Source: SIG587 sp045544035
GTDB lineage: Bacteria; Bacillota; Clostridia; Oscillospirales; Acutalibacteraceae
DNA length: 64,000 nucleotides
Assembly: GCA_045544035.1 (NCBI GenBank)
Contig: JAZPYE010000011.1
Location: forward strand, 1 to 64,000
Direction: 5' to 3'
Shown here: positions 16,563 through 26,600 of the stretch, piece after piece
Position numbering within the stretch: the stretch's first letter is position 1
Layout of the letters: each line of letters begins with the position of its first letter
The notes under the pieces: generated by a model
Database searches by the model: none
The model's input: the letters and a program-made list of their open reading frames with translations, nothing else
Told to the model about the DNA's origin: nothing
Program-made: the position numbers and the translations under genes

Positions 16563-17099
16563 TTATAACTCTTCCTTAAATTTAACCAGTTCGCTTAAAT
16601 CCTTGCGTTTTTTGGCGCGTAAACTGTCTTGTTCGTGTGGGTAACCCAAAGTCACAACTAATCTTACATCGCCCTCCAAATCGCAAATTTGACGAATTTT
16701 GTCGTTGTCAAACCAGCCAAGAATGCAAGAGCCTATTCCCTGCTCCGTTGCCGCTGCAGTAATGTATGCTGACAAAATGCCAATATCAATAGAGCGATAA
16801 TCGTTGTGTTTTAGTTTGGAACCAAGTGCGGCGGATTTAACATAAGGCATTTCGGAAATGACAAGCATTATGGGGGCATCGGCGGCAAACTTATTCATGC
16901 CCATTCCCATTGTGGCCTTTGCCACCTCTTTTGCTGCATCGCCCTTGCAAACGGTTATTAAATACGGCTGACCGTTGCATGCAGAGGGAGATAACCTTGC
17001 TGTTTCTAGAATTTTATCAAGCTTTTCCTGTTCAACTGCTTTTTCGGCGTCATAATTGCGGCAGGACTGACGGTTTTGGGCAATTTCTGAAAAATTCAT
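16563..17099 (-). CDS. Nitroreductase family protein
   Basis: A 178-residue FMN-dependent oxidoreductase. It opens MNFSEIAQNRQSCRNYD, the FMN-phosphate Arg motif, followed by ARLSPSACNGQPY and a C-terminal GIGSCILGWFDNDKIR segment that completes the FMN site. The likely role is NAD(P)H-dependent reduction of nitro compounds or quinones. Its ATG follows the SDR stop by 1 base, so the two are one unit. Confidence 0.88.
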   Translation of the reverse strand: MNFSEIAQNRQSCRNYDAEKAVEQEKLDKILETARLSPSACNGQPYLITVCKGDAAKEVAKATMGMGMNKFAADAPIMLVISEMPYVKSAALGSKLKHNDYRSIDIGILSAYITAAATEQGIGSCILGWFDNDKIRQICDLEGDVRLVVTLGYPHEQDSLRAKKRKDLSELVKFKEEL

Positions 17100-17100
17100 T

Positions 17101-17994
17101 TTATTCCTCCTGTGAGTTTAACAAGTTGTTATATATCTTATCAGCAATTTTACCGATTGTTATACTTTCTGATTTTGTACAGGTTTTAAGAGGCTTTAGC
17201 TTTGGTAATCCCCATATATCAAAAAGTCTAGGCCCTATCCAGCTATGATAACCGCAGGGTGCGAAAACACCTTTAAGCACCGAAAGGCAGGCTTTTTTGG
17301 GTTTCATAAAAATTATTTTCATTGGGTTTTTAATGAGCGCAAAAATCAGCTTAGGATAGTGATTTGTGATTTTTGTAAAGGTAATTCCGGGGTGAGTAAC
17401 CGAAAGCGAAGCATTGGTTTCTGTCTTAAACAATTCAAAAAGTGAAAAGGTAAGAAAGCGCTTTGCGTTTCCGTAAACGAGCGAGGCCTGCTTTCTTGTT
17501 TTGAAATCAATGTCATTTAAATCAATTTTCGAATAGTTATGAGCAATGCTCGATACAATTACTACCTTTCCGTTTACCGCTTTAAGATTTTCCAGTAATT
17601 CCCTAATAATAAAGTAAGGCGAAACAAAGTTAATTTGAAAAACATTATCAAAGTCCGTTGTGCAGGTTTTGCGAGGTATACTATAAGCCCCTGCGTTGTG
17701 AATGAAAACATCAATTTTTTCTTGTTTTAAAACATTCACTGCGTTTTTTACAGAATCAAAATTTTCAAGGTCAACATTAACACATTTTACATTTATATGG
17801 GGAAAATTATTTTCTAGTTCTTTACAGTGCTCACTGCTTAGCGCTGAGTTTCTGTCAAGAAGGATAAGATTTGCATTAAGTTGCGCTAGATAATGACATA
17901 ATTCTTTGCCTATGCCGCCTGTTGTTCCGGTAACAGCCACGGTTTTTCCGGAAAGAGAATCTATGTTTTTTATAAACCATTTTGAATTTTTCAT
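17101..17994 (-). CDS. Short-chain dehydrogenase/reductase
   Basis: A 297-residue Rossmann-fold oxidoreductase of the retinol-dehydrogenase-like SDR type. Nucleotide loop TGTTGGIG is near residue 22, NAG at 'VFIHNAGAYS', catalytic Ser in 'VSSIAHNYS' and the catalytic YGNAK (YxxxK). The C-terminal ~80 residues are Lys/Ile rich. Substrate unknown. It is co-transcribed with the nitroreductase. Confidence 0.88.
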   Translation of the reverse strand: MKNSKWFIKNIDSLSGKTVAVTGTTGGIGKELCHYLAQLNANLILLDRNSALSSEHCKELENNFPHINVKCVNVDLENFDSVKNAVNVLKQEKIDVFIHNAGAYSIPRKTCTTDFDNVFQINFVSPYFIIRELLENLKAVNGKVVIVSSIAHNYSKIDLNDIDFKTRKQASLVYGNAKRFLTFSLFELFKTETNASLSVTHPGITFTKITNHYPKLIFALIKNPMKIIFMKPKKACLSVLKGVFAPCGYHSWIGPRLFDIWGLPKLKPLKTCTKSESITIGKIADKIYNNLLNSQEE

Positions 17995-18065
17995 AAAAGC
18001 ACCCTCTTTCCAGGTTATTATAAAACATTTTTAAAGATAAAACCATAATAACGTACTCTTTATAA

Positions 18066-18098
18066 AAAATCACCTGCACAGTTTGTGCAAGTGATTTT
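18066..18098 (-). terminator. Terminator after rubrerythrin
   Basis: A 15-position stem (18066-18080 with 18084-18098) with one G-U pair in minus-strand RNA, 3-nt loop and flanking T-tract on the minus strand. Confidence 0.78.
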
Positions 18099-18107
18099 AA
18101 TTTAGGA

Positions 18108-18653
18108 TTAATAATTTTCTTTTTTAACTTCAAAGAAGCTTTGAGGATGCTTGCATACTGGGCAAAGTTCGGGGGCTTTTTTACCAACAACAATATGACC
18201 GCAGTTTCTGCACTCCCAAACCTGAATCTCGCTCTTTTCAAAAACAGCAGCAGTTTCAACATTATTAAGAAGCGCGCGATAGCGTTCCTCGTGAGCCTTT
18301 TCAATGGCCGCAACACCTCTGAACTGAGCGGCTAATTCAAAGAATCCTTCTTCTTCGGCTTCTCTTGCCATTCTATCATACATATCGGTCCATTCTGCGT
18401 TCTCACCCTCGGCGGCGTGCAAAAGGTTTTCGGCTGTATCGCCCATTTCGCCTAGTGCCTTAAACCAAAGCTTTGCATGCTCCTTTTCATTTTCGGCGGT
18501 TTTGAGGAAAAGCTCAGCAATTTGCTCAAAGCCCTGCTTTTTTGCAACCGATGCAAAATATGTATATTTATTGCGGGCTTGAGATTCTCCTGCAAAAGCC
18601 TCCCAAAGATTTTTCTCTGTTTTTGTGCCGGCATAGATATTTTTCTTTTCCAT
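18108..18653 (-). CDS. rbr: Rubrerythrin
   Basis: A 181-residue non-haem diiron peroxidase that removes H2O2 in anaerobes. The ferritin-like part carries the EE..H pattern (AGESQARNKYTYFA, AENEKEHAKLW, EKAHEERYRALL). The C-terminal rubredoxin domain has CRNCGH and CPVCKHP binding one Fe. It is a single gene with its own terminator. Confidence 0.95.
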   Translation of the reverse strand: MEKKNIYAGTKTEKNLWEAFAGESQARNKYTYFASVAKKQGFEQIAELFLKTAENEKEHAKLWFKALGEMGDTAENLLHAAEGENAEWTDMYDRMAREAEEEGFFELAAQFRGVAAIEKAHEERYRALLNNVETAAVFEKSEIQVWECRNCGHIVVGKKAPELCPVCKHPQSFFEVKKENY

Positions 18654-18719
18654 ATTTAATAACTCCTTTACATTAGCTATAAACTTATTATAACATAATT
18701 TACAGTTTTTGCAACAAAT

Positions 18720-19460
18720 TTAAAGAACAGTATCAATAATAAGCATCAGACAGAAGCCAATAAGCAGAGCATAGGTTGCCCCTCTTTCATTTCCATGTGC
18801 GTGGGTTTCGGGAATCATATCATTACTGATAACAAAAAGCATTGTTCCGCCTGCAAATGCAAGGGCAAAGGGTAAAATTAAGGTTGAAACCGACACAGCA
18901 AAGTAGCCAAGCAGGGTTCCCAGCACCTCAACAAGACCCGTTGAAAGTGCCGCAATAAATGTGCGGCGCGGTGAAACACCTGCGGCGAGCATTGGAGCAA
19001 TAATAACCATGCCCTCTGGAATGTTTTGTAGTGCAATACCGCCTGCAATGAGCAAAGCTTGTGAGTTATCGCCCGAGCCAAAGCCAACGCCTGCGGCAAT
19101 GCCCTCAGGCAAATTGTGAATTGCAATTGCGGCCACAAAAAGGAGCACCTTGTGAAGCTCATTGCTTTTTTCCTTAACCCCCATAAGACTGTGCAAATGT
19201 GGCACAACCTTGTCAATAACATTAAGACAAACTGCACCCACAAACACGCCTGCAATCGTTATTAAAACACCAAATTCACCACCGAATTCAAGTGATGGTA
19301 AAATAAGGCCTAAAACTGCGGCTGCAAGCATAACGCCTGCGGCAAAGGAAAGAACAATATCAGAAAATTTGTGTGAAAGCTTTTTAAAGAAAAAGCCAAT
19401 AAGCGAACCAATAACTGTGGCACCGCCAACGCCAAGTGCCGTTAGCAAAACAATGGTCAT
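18720..19460 (-). CDS. ZIP family metal transporter
   Basis: A 246-residue divalent metal transporter with eight hydrophobic helices. Helix IV carries AIAIHNLPEGIAAGVGFGSG and helix V ALQNIPEGM, the HNxPEG signatures that form the metal site. The histidine-rich loop is short. It lies 12 bases after fprA. A second ZIP paralogue is at 44946-45743. Confidence 0.92.
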   Translation of the reverse strand: MTIVLLTALGVGGATVIGSLIGFFFKKLSHKFSDIVLSFAAGVMLAAAVLGLILPSLEFGGEFGVLITIAGVFVGAVCLNVIDKVVPHLHSLMGVKEKSNELHKVLLFVAAIAIHNLPEGIAAGVGFGSGDNSQALLIAGGIALQNIPEGMVIIAPMLAAGVSPRRTFIAALSTGLVEVLGTLLGYFAVSVSTLILPFALAFAGGTMLFVISNDMIPETHAHGNERGATYALLIGFCLMLIIDTVL

Positions 19461-19472
19461 AAAACCTTCTCC

Positions 19473-20627
19473 TTAATTACAAAGTTCTTTTGCTAAAAGC
19501 GAGATTTTCTCTTTGCTTTCATCGTTTAATGCCGAAAGAATTTTTACCTCATTTTGGCAGTAGGTCACATTTTTGCTTTTTTCAAGCATTCCCTTCATAA
19601 CCCTTATTGCCATTGGAGCCCAACTGCCGTTTTCAACGAAGGCAACCTTTTTGTTTGAAAAATTACGTTCGGTTAAATGTTCAATAAAGGCGCGCATAAA
19701 GGGAAAAATATCCGCATTATAGGTTGTGGTTGCCAAAACAACTCTATCATAGCGAAAGGCATCTTCAACTGCTTCAGCCATATCGCAGCGTGCCAGGTCG
19801 TTTAAAACAACCTTTTCACAGCCGTTTTCTATTAGTTTTTCTTTTAAAAATTCAACTGCTTTTTTAGTGTTGCCGTAAACCGAAGTATATGCAATGCAAA
19901 CACCCTTACTCTCACTTTGATAAGTGGACCAAATGTTATAAAGATTTAAATAATAATCCAGATTTTCGGTAAGCACCGGCCCGTGGAGAGGGCAAATAAT
20001 TTTAATATCAAGATTAGCGGCTTTTTTAAGCACCGACTGCACCTGAACACCATATTTTCCAACAATACCGAAATAGTATCTTCTAGCCTCGCACGCCCAA
20101 TCTTCATCTATATCAAGAGCACCGAACTTACCAAAGGCATCGGCAGAAAAAAGAATTTTATCGGTGGTGTCATAGGTCATAATAACCTCAGGCCAATGAA
20201 CCATGGGAGCGGTGACAAAGGTAAGGTTATGCCTTCCGAGGCTTAGGGTGTCCCCTTCGCCTACAACAACCTGATTTTCGGCAAAATCATTGCCAAAAAA
20301 GTTTTTCATCATAACAAAAGACTTTGATGATGAAACAATTTTGGTGTTTGGATATTTATCTAAAAACTCCTTAATGCTGGAAGAATGGTCGGGCTCCATA
20401 TGCTGAATAATAAGGTAATTGGGCTCTTTGCCATCAAGAGCATTTTGGAGATTTAAAAACCACTCATCGGCACAGCGAATGTCAACCGAATCAAAAACAG
20501 CAATTTTCTCATCTAAAACAACATAGGAATTATATGCAATACCATTCGGTATAATATATTGCCCCTCAAATAAATCAAGCTTTTTATCATTAACTCCAAT
20601 GTATTTAATATCATTTACAATTTGCAT
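19473..20627 (-). CDS. fprA: A-type flavoprotein (flavodiiron protein, NO/O2 reductase)
   Basis: A 384-residue cytoplasmic flavodiiron enzyme reducing O2 to water and/or NO to N2O. The N-terminal metallo-beta-lactamase-like domain has the diiron ligand set HMEPDHS, 'VHWPEV', 'FSADAFG' and 'CPLHGPVL'. Residues ~250-384 are an FMN flavodoxin domain with IAYTSVYGNTKKAV as the phosphate loop. No rubredoxin or flavin-reductase domain is fused, so electrons come from separate carriers. Confidence 0.95.
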   Translation of the reverse strand: MQIVNDIKYIGVNDKKLDLFEGQYIIPNGIAYNSYVVLDEKIAVFDSVDIRCADEWFLNLQNALDGKEPNYLIIQHMEPDHSSSIKEFLDKYPNTKIVSSSKSFVMMKNFFGNDFAENQVVVGEGDTLSLGRHNLTFVTAPMVHWPEVIMTYDTTDKILFSADAFGKFGALDIDEDWACEARRYYFGIVGKYGVQVQSVLKKAANLDIKIICPLHGPVLTENLDYYLNLYNIWSTYQSESKGVCIAYTSVYGNTKKAVEFLKEKLIENGCEKVVLNDLARCDMAEAVEDAFRYDRVVLATTTYNADIFPFMRAFIEHLTERNFSNKKVAFVENGSWAPMAIRVMKGMLEKSKNVTYCQNEVKILSALNDESKEKISLLAKELCN

Positions 20628-20687
20628 TTTTATTCCCTTTCAAAACTTACTATGTTTATTATAACATAAAATCGGCAAAAATAAAGA

Positions 20688-20715
20688 AAAAGGCAAGGAT
20701 TTTTCCTTGCCTTTT
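20688..20715 (-). terminator. Terminator of the purine/one-carbon operon
   Basis: aaaaggcaagga / tccttgcctttt (12 bp) with a TTTT loop downstream of fhs; the minus strand continues into TTTCTTTA. Confidence 0.85.
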
Positions 20716-20725
20716 AAAATTTAAT

Positions 20726-22402
20726 TTAGAAAAGTCCCGAAATTTTGCCGTTTTCATCAACATCAATTCTTTCTGCTGCAGGAACTTTCGGCAGACCCGG
20801 CATAGTTAAAATATCGCCTGTTAAAACAACGATAAAGCCTGCGCCTGCTGAAATTTTAACATTTCTAACGGTTACCTTAAAGCCCTCGGGTGCGCCCAGC
20901 TTTGTGGGGTCATCGGAAAAGCTGTACTGCGTTTTTGCAATGCAAACAGGACATTTATCAAAGCCCAGTGCAGTTAAGGATTCAATTTGCTTTTTAGCAG
21001 CGGGGGTAACGATAATTCCATCGCCGCCATAAACCTTTTTAACAACCGATTCGATTTTTTCTTCAATTGTGGAATCGAGTTCATAAGAGAAGGTGAAATC
21101 ACCCTTTTCCTCTTCACAAAGGCGAACAACCTCTTTTGCCAGTTCCTCGCCGCCCTTGCCGCCATCGGCCCAAACGGTTGAAAGAACGGTGTTAACACCA
21201 AGCTCACGACATTTTTTGATAATGAAATCAATTTCATTATCGGTATCTGTTGGGAAACGGTTAACCGCAACAACACAGGGTAGCTTATAAACATTTTTCA
21301 TATTTGAAACATGTCTTAAGAGATTAGGAATACCCTTTTCAAGTGCGGCAATATCTTCGGTGCCCAAATCGTTTTTAGCCTTGCCACCGTGCATTTTAAG
21401 GGCACGAACTGTGGCAACAACCACAACGGCATCGGGGGTGAGGCCTGCCATACGGCATTTGATGTCAAGGAATTTTTCAGCACCCAAATCAGCGCCAAAG
21501 CCTGCCTCTGTAATGGCATAATCACCCATTTTAAGGGCAATTTTTGTTGCCATAACCGAGTTACAGCCGTGGGCAATGTTTGCAAAGGGGCCGCCGTGAA
21601 CAAATGCGGGGGTACCTTCAAGAGTCTGAACAAGGTTCGGGCGAATTGCATCCTTTAAAAGTGCAGTCATTGCACCTGCAGCCTTTAACTCGCCGCAGGT
21701 TACAGGTTTATCATCATAGGTGTAGCCAACGATAATTCTTGAAAGGCGCTCCTTTAAATCGGAAATAGAATTTGAAAGGCACAAAACAGCCATAATTTCA
21801 CTTGCAACGGTAATATCAAAGCCATCTTCACGGGGAACACCGTTTGCTTTGCCACCGAGACCATCGGTTATGAAACGAAGCTGGCGGTCGTTCATATCAA
21901 CACAGCGCTTCCATGTGATTTTGCGAACATCAATACCGAGAGCATTTCCCTGCTGAATGTGGTTATCAAGCATTGCCGCAAGCAGGTTGTTTGCGGCGCC
22001 AATGGCGTGGAAATCCCCTGTGAAATGCAGGTTAATATCCTCCATGGGAACAACCTGAGCATAACCGCCGCCAGCGGCGCCGCCCTTAACGCCGAAAACA
22101 GGACCTAAAGAGGGTTCACGAAGAGCAACGGTAACATTCTTGCCAATTCTTTTAAGACCATCGGCAAGACCTATTGTGGTAGTTGTTTTACCCTCACCTG
22201 CAGGGGTGGGAGTGATTGCAGTTACAAGAACAAGTTTGCCGTTTTTGCGGCTGTCATCCTTTAAAATTGATAAATCAACCTTTGCCTTATATTTACCGTA
22301 CTGCTCAATCATATCCTCATCAAGATGGGCGATTTTAGCAATTTCGGTAATGGGGCGCATTTTACATTCCTGTGCAATTTCAATGTCGGTTTTGTATGCC
22401 AT
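20726..22402 (-). CDS. fhs: Formate-tetrahydrofolate ligase
   Basis: A 558-residue ATP-dependent enzyme joining formate to tetrahydrofolate to give 10-formyl-THF, the one-carbon donor for purine steps PurN and AICAR transformylase encoded upstream. It has the P-loop PTPAGEGKTTTTIGL and the downstream family stretch 'GGPFANIAHGCNS'. The ATG at 22402 is chosen because GGAGGG lies 8 bases before it; the earlier ATG at 22417 would place the ribosome site inside the gene. Last gene of the operon. Confidence 0.97.
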   Translation of the reverse strand: MAYKTDIEIAQECKMRPITEIAKIAHLDEDMIEQYGKYKAKVDLSILKDDSRKNGKLVLVTAITPTPAGEGKTTTTIGLADGLKRIGKNVTVALREPSLGPVFGVKGGAAGGGYAQVVPMEDINLHFTGDFHAIGAANNLLAAMLDNHIQQGNALGIDVRKITWKRCVDMNDRQLRFITDGLGGKANGVPREDGFDITVASEIMAVLCLSNSISDLKERLSRIIVGYTYDDKPVTCGELKAAGAMTALLKDAIRPNLVQTLEGTPAFVHGGPFANIAHGCNSVMATKIALKMGDYAITEAGFGADLGAEKFLDIKCRMAGLTPDAVVVVATVRALKMHGGKAKNDLGTEDIAALEKGIPNLLRHVSNMKNVYKLPCVVAVNRFPTDTDNEIDFIIKKCRELGVNTVLSTVWADGGKGGEELAKEVVRLCEEEKGDFTFSYELDSTIEEKIESVVKKVYGGDGIIVTPAAKKQIESLTALGFDKCPVCIAKTQYSFSDDPTKLGAPEGFKVTVRNVKISAGAGFIVVLTGDILTMPGLPKVPAAERIDVDENGKISGLF

Positions 22403-22423
22403 TTTTTTGCCCTCCATTTGTTT

Positions 22424-23659
22424 TTAATAAATTGGGAACTGTTCGCAAAGTTCCTGAACTTCCCTGCTTACTCTTTCTTTATTGCCATCAAAATCGTTAA
22501 TTATATCAGTGAGCCAGTTTGCGATAAATTTCATTTCGTTTTCCTTAAAGCCACGAGAGGTTACAGCAGGTGTGCCGATGCGCAGACCGCTTGTAACAAA
22601 GGGGCTTCTCGGGTCGTTGGGAATTGTGTTTTTGTTTGCGGTGATATGCACTTCATCAAGTCTATGCTCAAGCTCTTTACCTGTTACATCAGTGTTTAAA
22701 AGTTTTAAAAGCATAAGGTGGTTATCGGTGCCGCCTGAAACAATTTCAATTCCATTATCCATAAGGGCTCTGCAAAGCACATTTGCGTTTTTAACAATTT
22801 GCTGTTGGTATGCCTTAAAGTCATCGGTTAGAGCTTCTCCGAGGGCAACAGCCTTTGCAGCGATAATATGCATTAAAGGACCGCCCTGTGTGCCGGGGAA
22901 AATCGCCTTATCAATTTGTGCGGCAAGTTCCTTTTTGCAAAGGATAAGACCGCCTCTGGGACCACGCAGAGTTTTGTGGGTTGTGGTTGTTACAACATCG
23001 GCATAAGGCACGGGAGATGGATGAACACCTGCGGCAACAAGGCCTGCAATGTGAGCCATATCAACCATTAAGTATGCGCCAACCTCATCGGCAATTTCTC
23101 TGCAACGAGGGAAATCGATAATTCTTGAATAGGCGCTGGCTCCCACAACTATAAGTTTAGGTTTACACTCAATGGCAATTTTTCTCATTTCATCATAGTC
23201 AATCATTTCGGTGATTTCATTAACGCCGTAGGGCACAATGTTAAAATACTTACCCGAAATGTTAACGGGTGAACCGTGGGATAAGTGACCGCCTTGCTGC
23301 AGGTTCATACCCATAACGGTGTCACCTGGGTTTAAAAGTGCAAAGAAAACAGCAAGATTAGCGTTTGCACCTGAGTGGGCCTGAACGTTAGCGTGCTCTG
23401 CGCCAAAAAGCTTTTTAGCGCGTTCGCGAGCAATGTTTTCAACAATGTCAACACATTGGCAGCCGCCATAGTAACGCTTATCGGGATATCCCTCGGCGTA
23501 TTTATTAGTGAGCACGCCACCTGCGGCAAGTAAAACAGCGGGAGAAACGATGTTTTCAGAGGCAATAAGTTCAATGTTGTGGCGTTGGCGCTTAAGCTCT
23601 AAATCGCAAGCGGCAGAAACCTCACTGTCGTAGTTTTTGAGTTCCTCAAAAAAGTTCAT
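22424..23659 (-). CDS. glyA: Serine hydroxymethyltransferase
   Basis: A 411-residue PLP enzyme interconverting serine and glycine while forming 5,10-methylene-THF. The PLP lysine sits in TTTTHKTLRGPRGG; substrate and cofactor residues are in 'YAEGYPDKRYYGG' and 'SGANANLAVF'. It feeds glycine (for PurD) and one-carbon units (with Fhs). It lies 11 bases after purL. Confidence 0.97.
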   Translation of the reverse strand: MNFFEELKNYDSEVSAACDLELKRQRHNIELIASENIVSPAVLLAAGGVLTNKYAEGYPDKRYYGGCQCVDIVENIARERAKKLFGAEHANVQAHSGANANLAVFFALLNPGDTVMGMNLQQGGHLSHGSPVNISGKYFNIVPYGVNEITEMIDYDEMRKIAIECKPKLIVVGASAYSRIIDFPRCREIADEVGAYLMVDMAHIAGLVAAGVHPSPVPYADVVTTTTHKTLRGPRGGLILCKKELAAQIDKAIFPGTQGGPLMHIIAAKAVALGEALTDDFKAYQQQIVKNANVLCRALMDNGIEIVSGGTDNHLMLLKLLNTDVTGKELEHRLDEVHITANKNTIPNDPRSPFVTSGLRIGTPAVTSRGFKENEMKFIANWLTDIINDFDGNKERVSREVQELCEQFPIY

Positions 23660-23670
23660 TCTATTTCCTC

Positions 23671-26600
23671 CTATTTAAAATATTTAACGGCTGCTTTGAA
23701 CATACCAATATCATAGTTACCTGGAACGTTCTTATAAAGACCTGCGCCGATTCTCTCACTATGACCCATTTTACCAAATACACGGCCATCGGGAGAGGTA
23801 ATTCCCTCAATAGCACAAATTGAATCGTTGGGGTTAAAGTGAATGTCGGCAGTTGCATTGCCGTTTAAATCAACATACTGTGTTGCAATTTGACCGTTAG
23901 CAGCAAGCTGTTTAACAAGCTCCTCGCTTGCAAGGAAGCGACCCTCACCGTGAGAAATGGGAACTGCAAAAACATCGCCAACGTTGGTATCTGCAAGCCA
24001 GGGAGATTTATTAGAGGCAACGCGGGTGTAAACAATTCTCGACTGGTGTCTCGAAATGGTGTTATAGGTTAATGTGGGGCAATTTTCATCGGTGTCGATA
24101 ATTTTACCGTAAGGCACAAGGCCAAGTTTAATAAGCGCCTGGAAGCCGTTACAAATGCCGCACATCAAACCATCTCGGTTATCAAGCAGGTCAGAAACGC
24201 CCTCTTTAATTTGTGCATTTCTAAAGAATGCAGTAATAAACTTACCGCTGCCATCAGGCTCATCGCCGCCCGAGAAACCACCGGGGATGAAAATCATTTG
24301 GGCATCCTTAAGTTTATTTGCGAAGGTTTCAACACTGCGACCAATTCCTGCGGCGCTTAAGTTGTTAATAACAACAATTTCGGGCTCGGCACCTGCATCG
24401 CGAACGGCCTTTGCTGAATCAAACTCACAGTTTGTTCCGGGGAATGCAGGAATAAGGATTTTAGGTTTAGCAACCTTAATTGCAGGAGTTACACGTTCAC
24501 TACTGCTAAAGTTAAAGTTTTGGGTGTTCTTTGCGGTGTTTTTAATGTTGCAGGAATAAACACTTTCAAGCTTATTTTCATAAACACTTAGTAGTTCATT
24601 AATGCAAACCTTTTCATCATTGTAAGAAATATATTCCTTATTAGTAACGGTACCAACCACAGTTCCAAGGGCAACATCATTGGTAACCTCTAAAACAAAG
24701 GAACCGTAAGAATAACCAAAAATATCCTTTAAGGTAAGGGTGCTGCTAAAATCAAAGCCAAAACCGTTACCCATTGCCATTTTCATGACTGCTTCTGCAA
24801 TGCCGCCAAGGCCTAGAGCATAGCAGGAAAGCACCTGACCGTCACGCATAAGGGTAGTAACTGTATTAAACAGGTCAATGAGAGATGCTGTTACAGGCAG
24901 ACCGTTGGCATCCATTTCGGGAGACAGTTTAATAACTTTGTTCCCGGATTTTTTGAATTCATTTGAAATAACATCACTTGTTTTACCAGTGGTAACAGCA
25001 AATGAAACAAGGGTCGGAGGAACATCAAGGTCTTCAAAAGAACCACTCATTGAGTCCTTACCGCCGATAGAGCCGATACCAAGTTCCATTTGTGCTTTAA
25101 AGGCACCAAGCAAAGCAGCCAAGGGTTTGCCCCAACGCTTGCCATCCTTTCCGGGATGCTCAAAATATTCCTGGAAGGTTAAATAAACATCCTCAAAAGA
25201 AGCACCGGTTGCAATAAGCTTTGAAACCGATTCAACAACAGCAAGGTAAGCGCCGTGATAGGGACTTTGTTCGGTGATGAACGGGTTATAACCCCAAGAC
25301 ATAAACGAGCAATTATCGGTGTGCTTTTTCTCAACGGAAATCTTCTGCACCATTGCCTGAATGGGAGTTAACTGATTTTTACCGCCAAAGGGCATAAGAA
25401 CTGTGCCCGCACCGATGGTGGAGTCAAAACGCTCGGAAAGGCCGCGTTTTGAGCAAATGTTAAGGTCATCGGCCATCTTTTTAAGGTTTTCACCGAATCC
25501 GCCAACAATTTCTTTTTCTTTAATAGCGGGGGCGGCAGGAGTGATTTTAATGTGTTTATCGGCACCGTTTGAATTAAGGAATTCACGGCTGATATCAACA
25601 ATTTTTTTACCGTTCCAATTCATAACAAGGCGAGGCTCAGCCTTGATAACAGCAACGGGGCAAGCTTGCAGGTTCTCCTCCCCTGCCAGCTTTAAGAATT
25701 TTTCAACGTTTTCTTTTTCGACAACAACTGCCATGCGTTCTTGTGATTCGCTGATTGCAAGCTCGGTGCCATCAAGACCATCATATTTCTTAGGAACTGC
25801 ATTAAGGTCAATTTCGAGACCATCGGCAAGTTCACCTATGGCAACCGAAACACCGCCTGCGCCAAAGTCGTTACAGCGTTTAATCATTAAAGTAGCTTCT
25901 TTGTTTCTGAAAAGGCGCTGAAGTTTTCTTTCTTCAGGGGCGTTACCCTTTTGAACCTCTGCACCGCAGGTTTCGATAGAAGAAACGGTGTGAGATTTTG
26001 AGGAGCCTGTTGCACCACCGCAGCCATCGCGACCGGTAGAGCCGCCAAGCAAAATAACGATATCGCCTGGGGCCGGAACCTCGCGCCTTACATTTTCGGC
26101 AGGGGCGGCGGCAATAACTGCACCGATTTCCATACGCTTTGCGGCATAGCCAGGGTGATAAATTTCATCGACAATGCCTGTTGCCAGACCGATTTGGTTG
26201 CCGTAAGAGGAATAGCCTGCTGCGGCAGTTGTAACAATTTTTCTTTGGGGCAGCTTGCCCTTAATTGTCTCACTTACAGGCTTTAAGGGGTCAGCAGCGC
26301 CTGTAACGCGCATTGCACCATAAACATAGGCACGACCTGAAAGGGGGTCACGAATAGCTCCTCCAATGCAGGTTGCAGCGCCACCAAAGGGTTCAATTTC
26401 GGTGGGGTGGTTATGTGTTTCATTTTTGAAAAGAAGAAGCCAAGGCTCCTTAACGCCATCAACCTCAACATCCATTTTAACGGTGCAGGCGTTAATTTCT
26501 TCTGATTCATCAAGTTTATCCAGTTTACCGTTTGCCCTTAAATGCTTAACAGCAATGGTTGCAAGGTCCATAAGGCAAATGGGCTTTGTTCTGCCGAGTT

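Noticed and set aside
18720..19460. ZIP gene as part of an iron-stress regulon
   Set aside because: No Fur-like box could be seen; kept only as a ZIP transporter.
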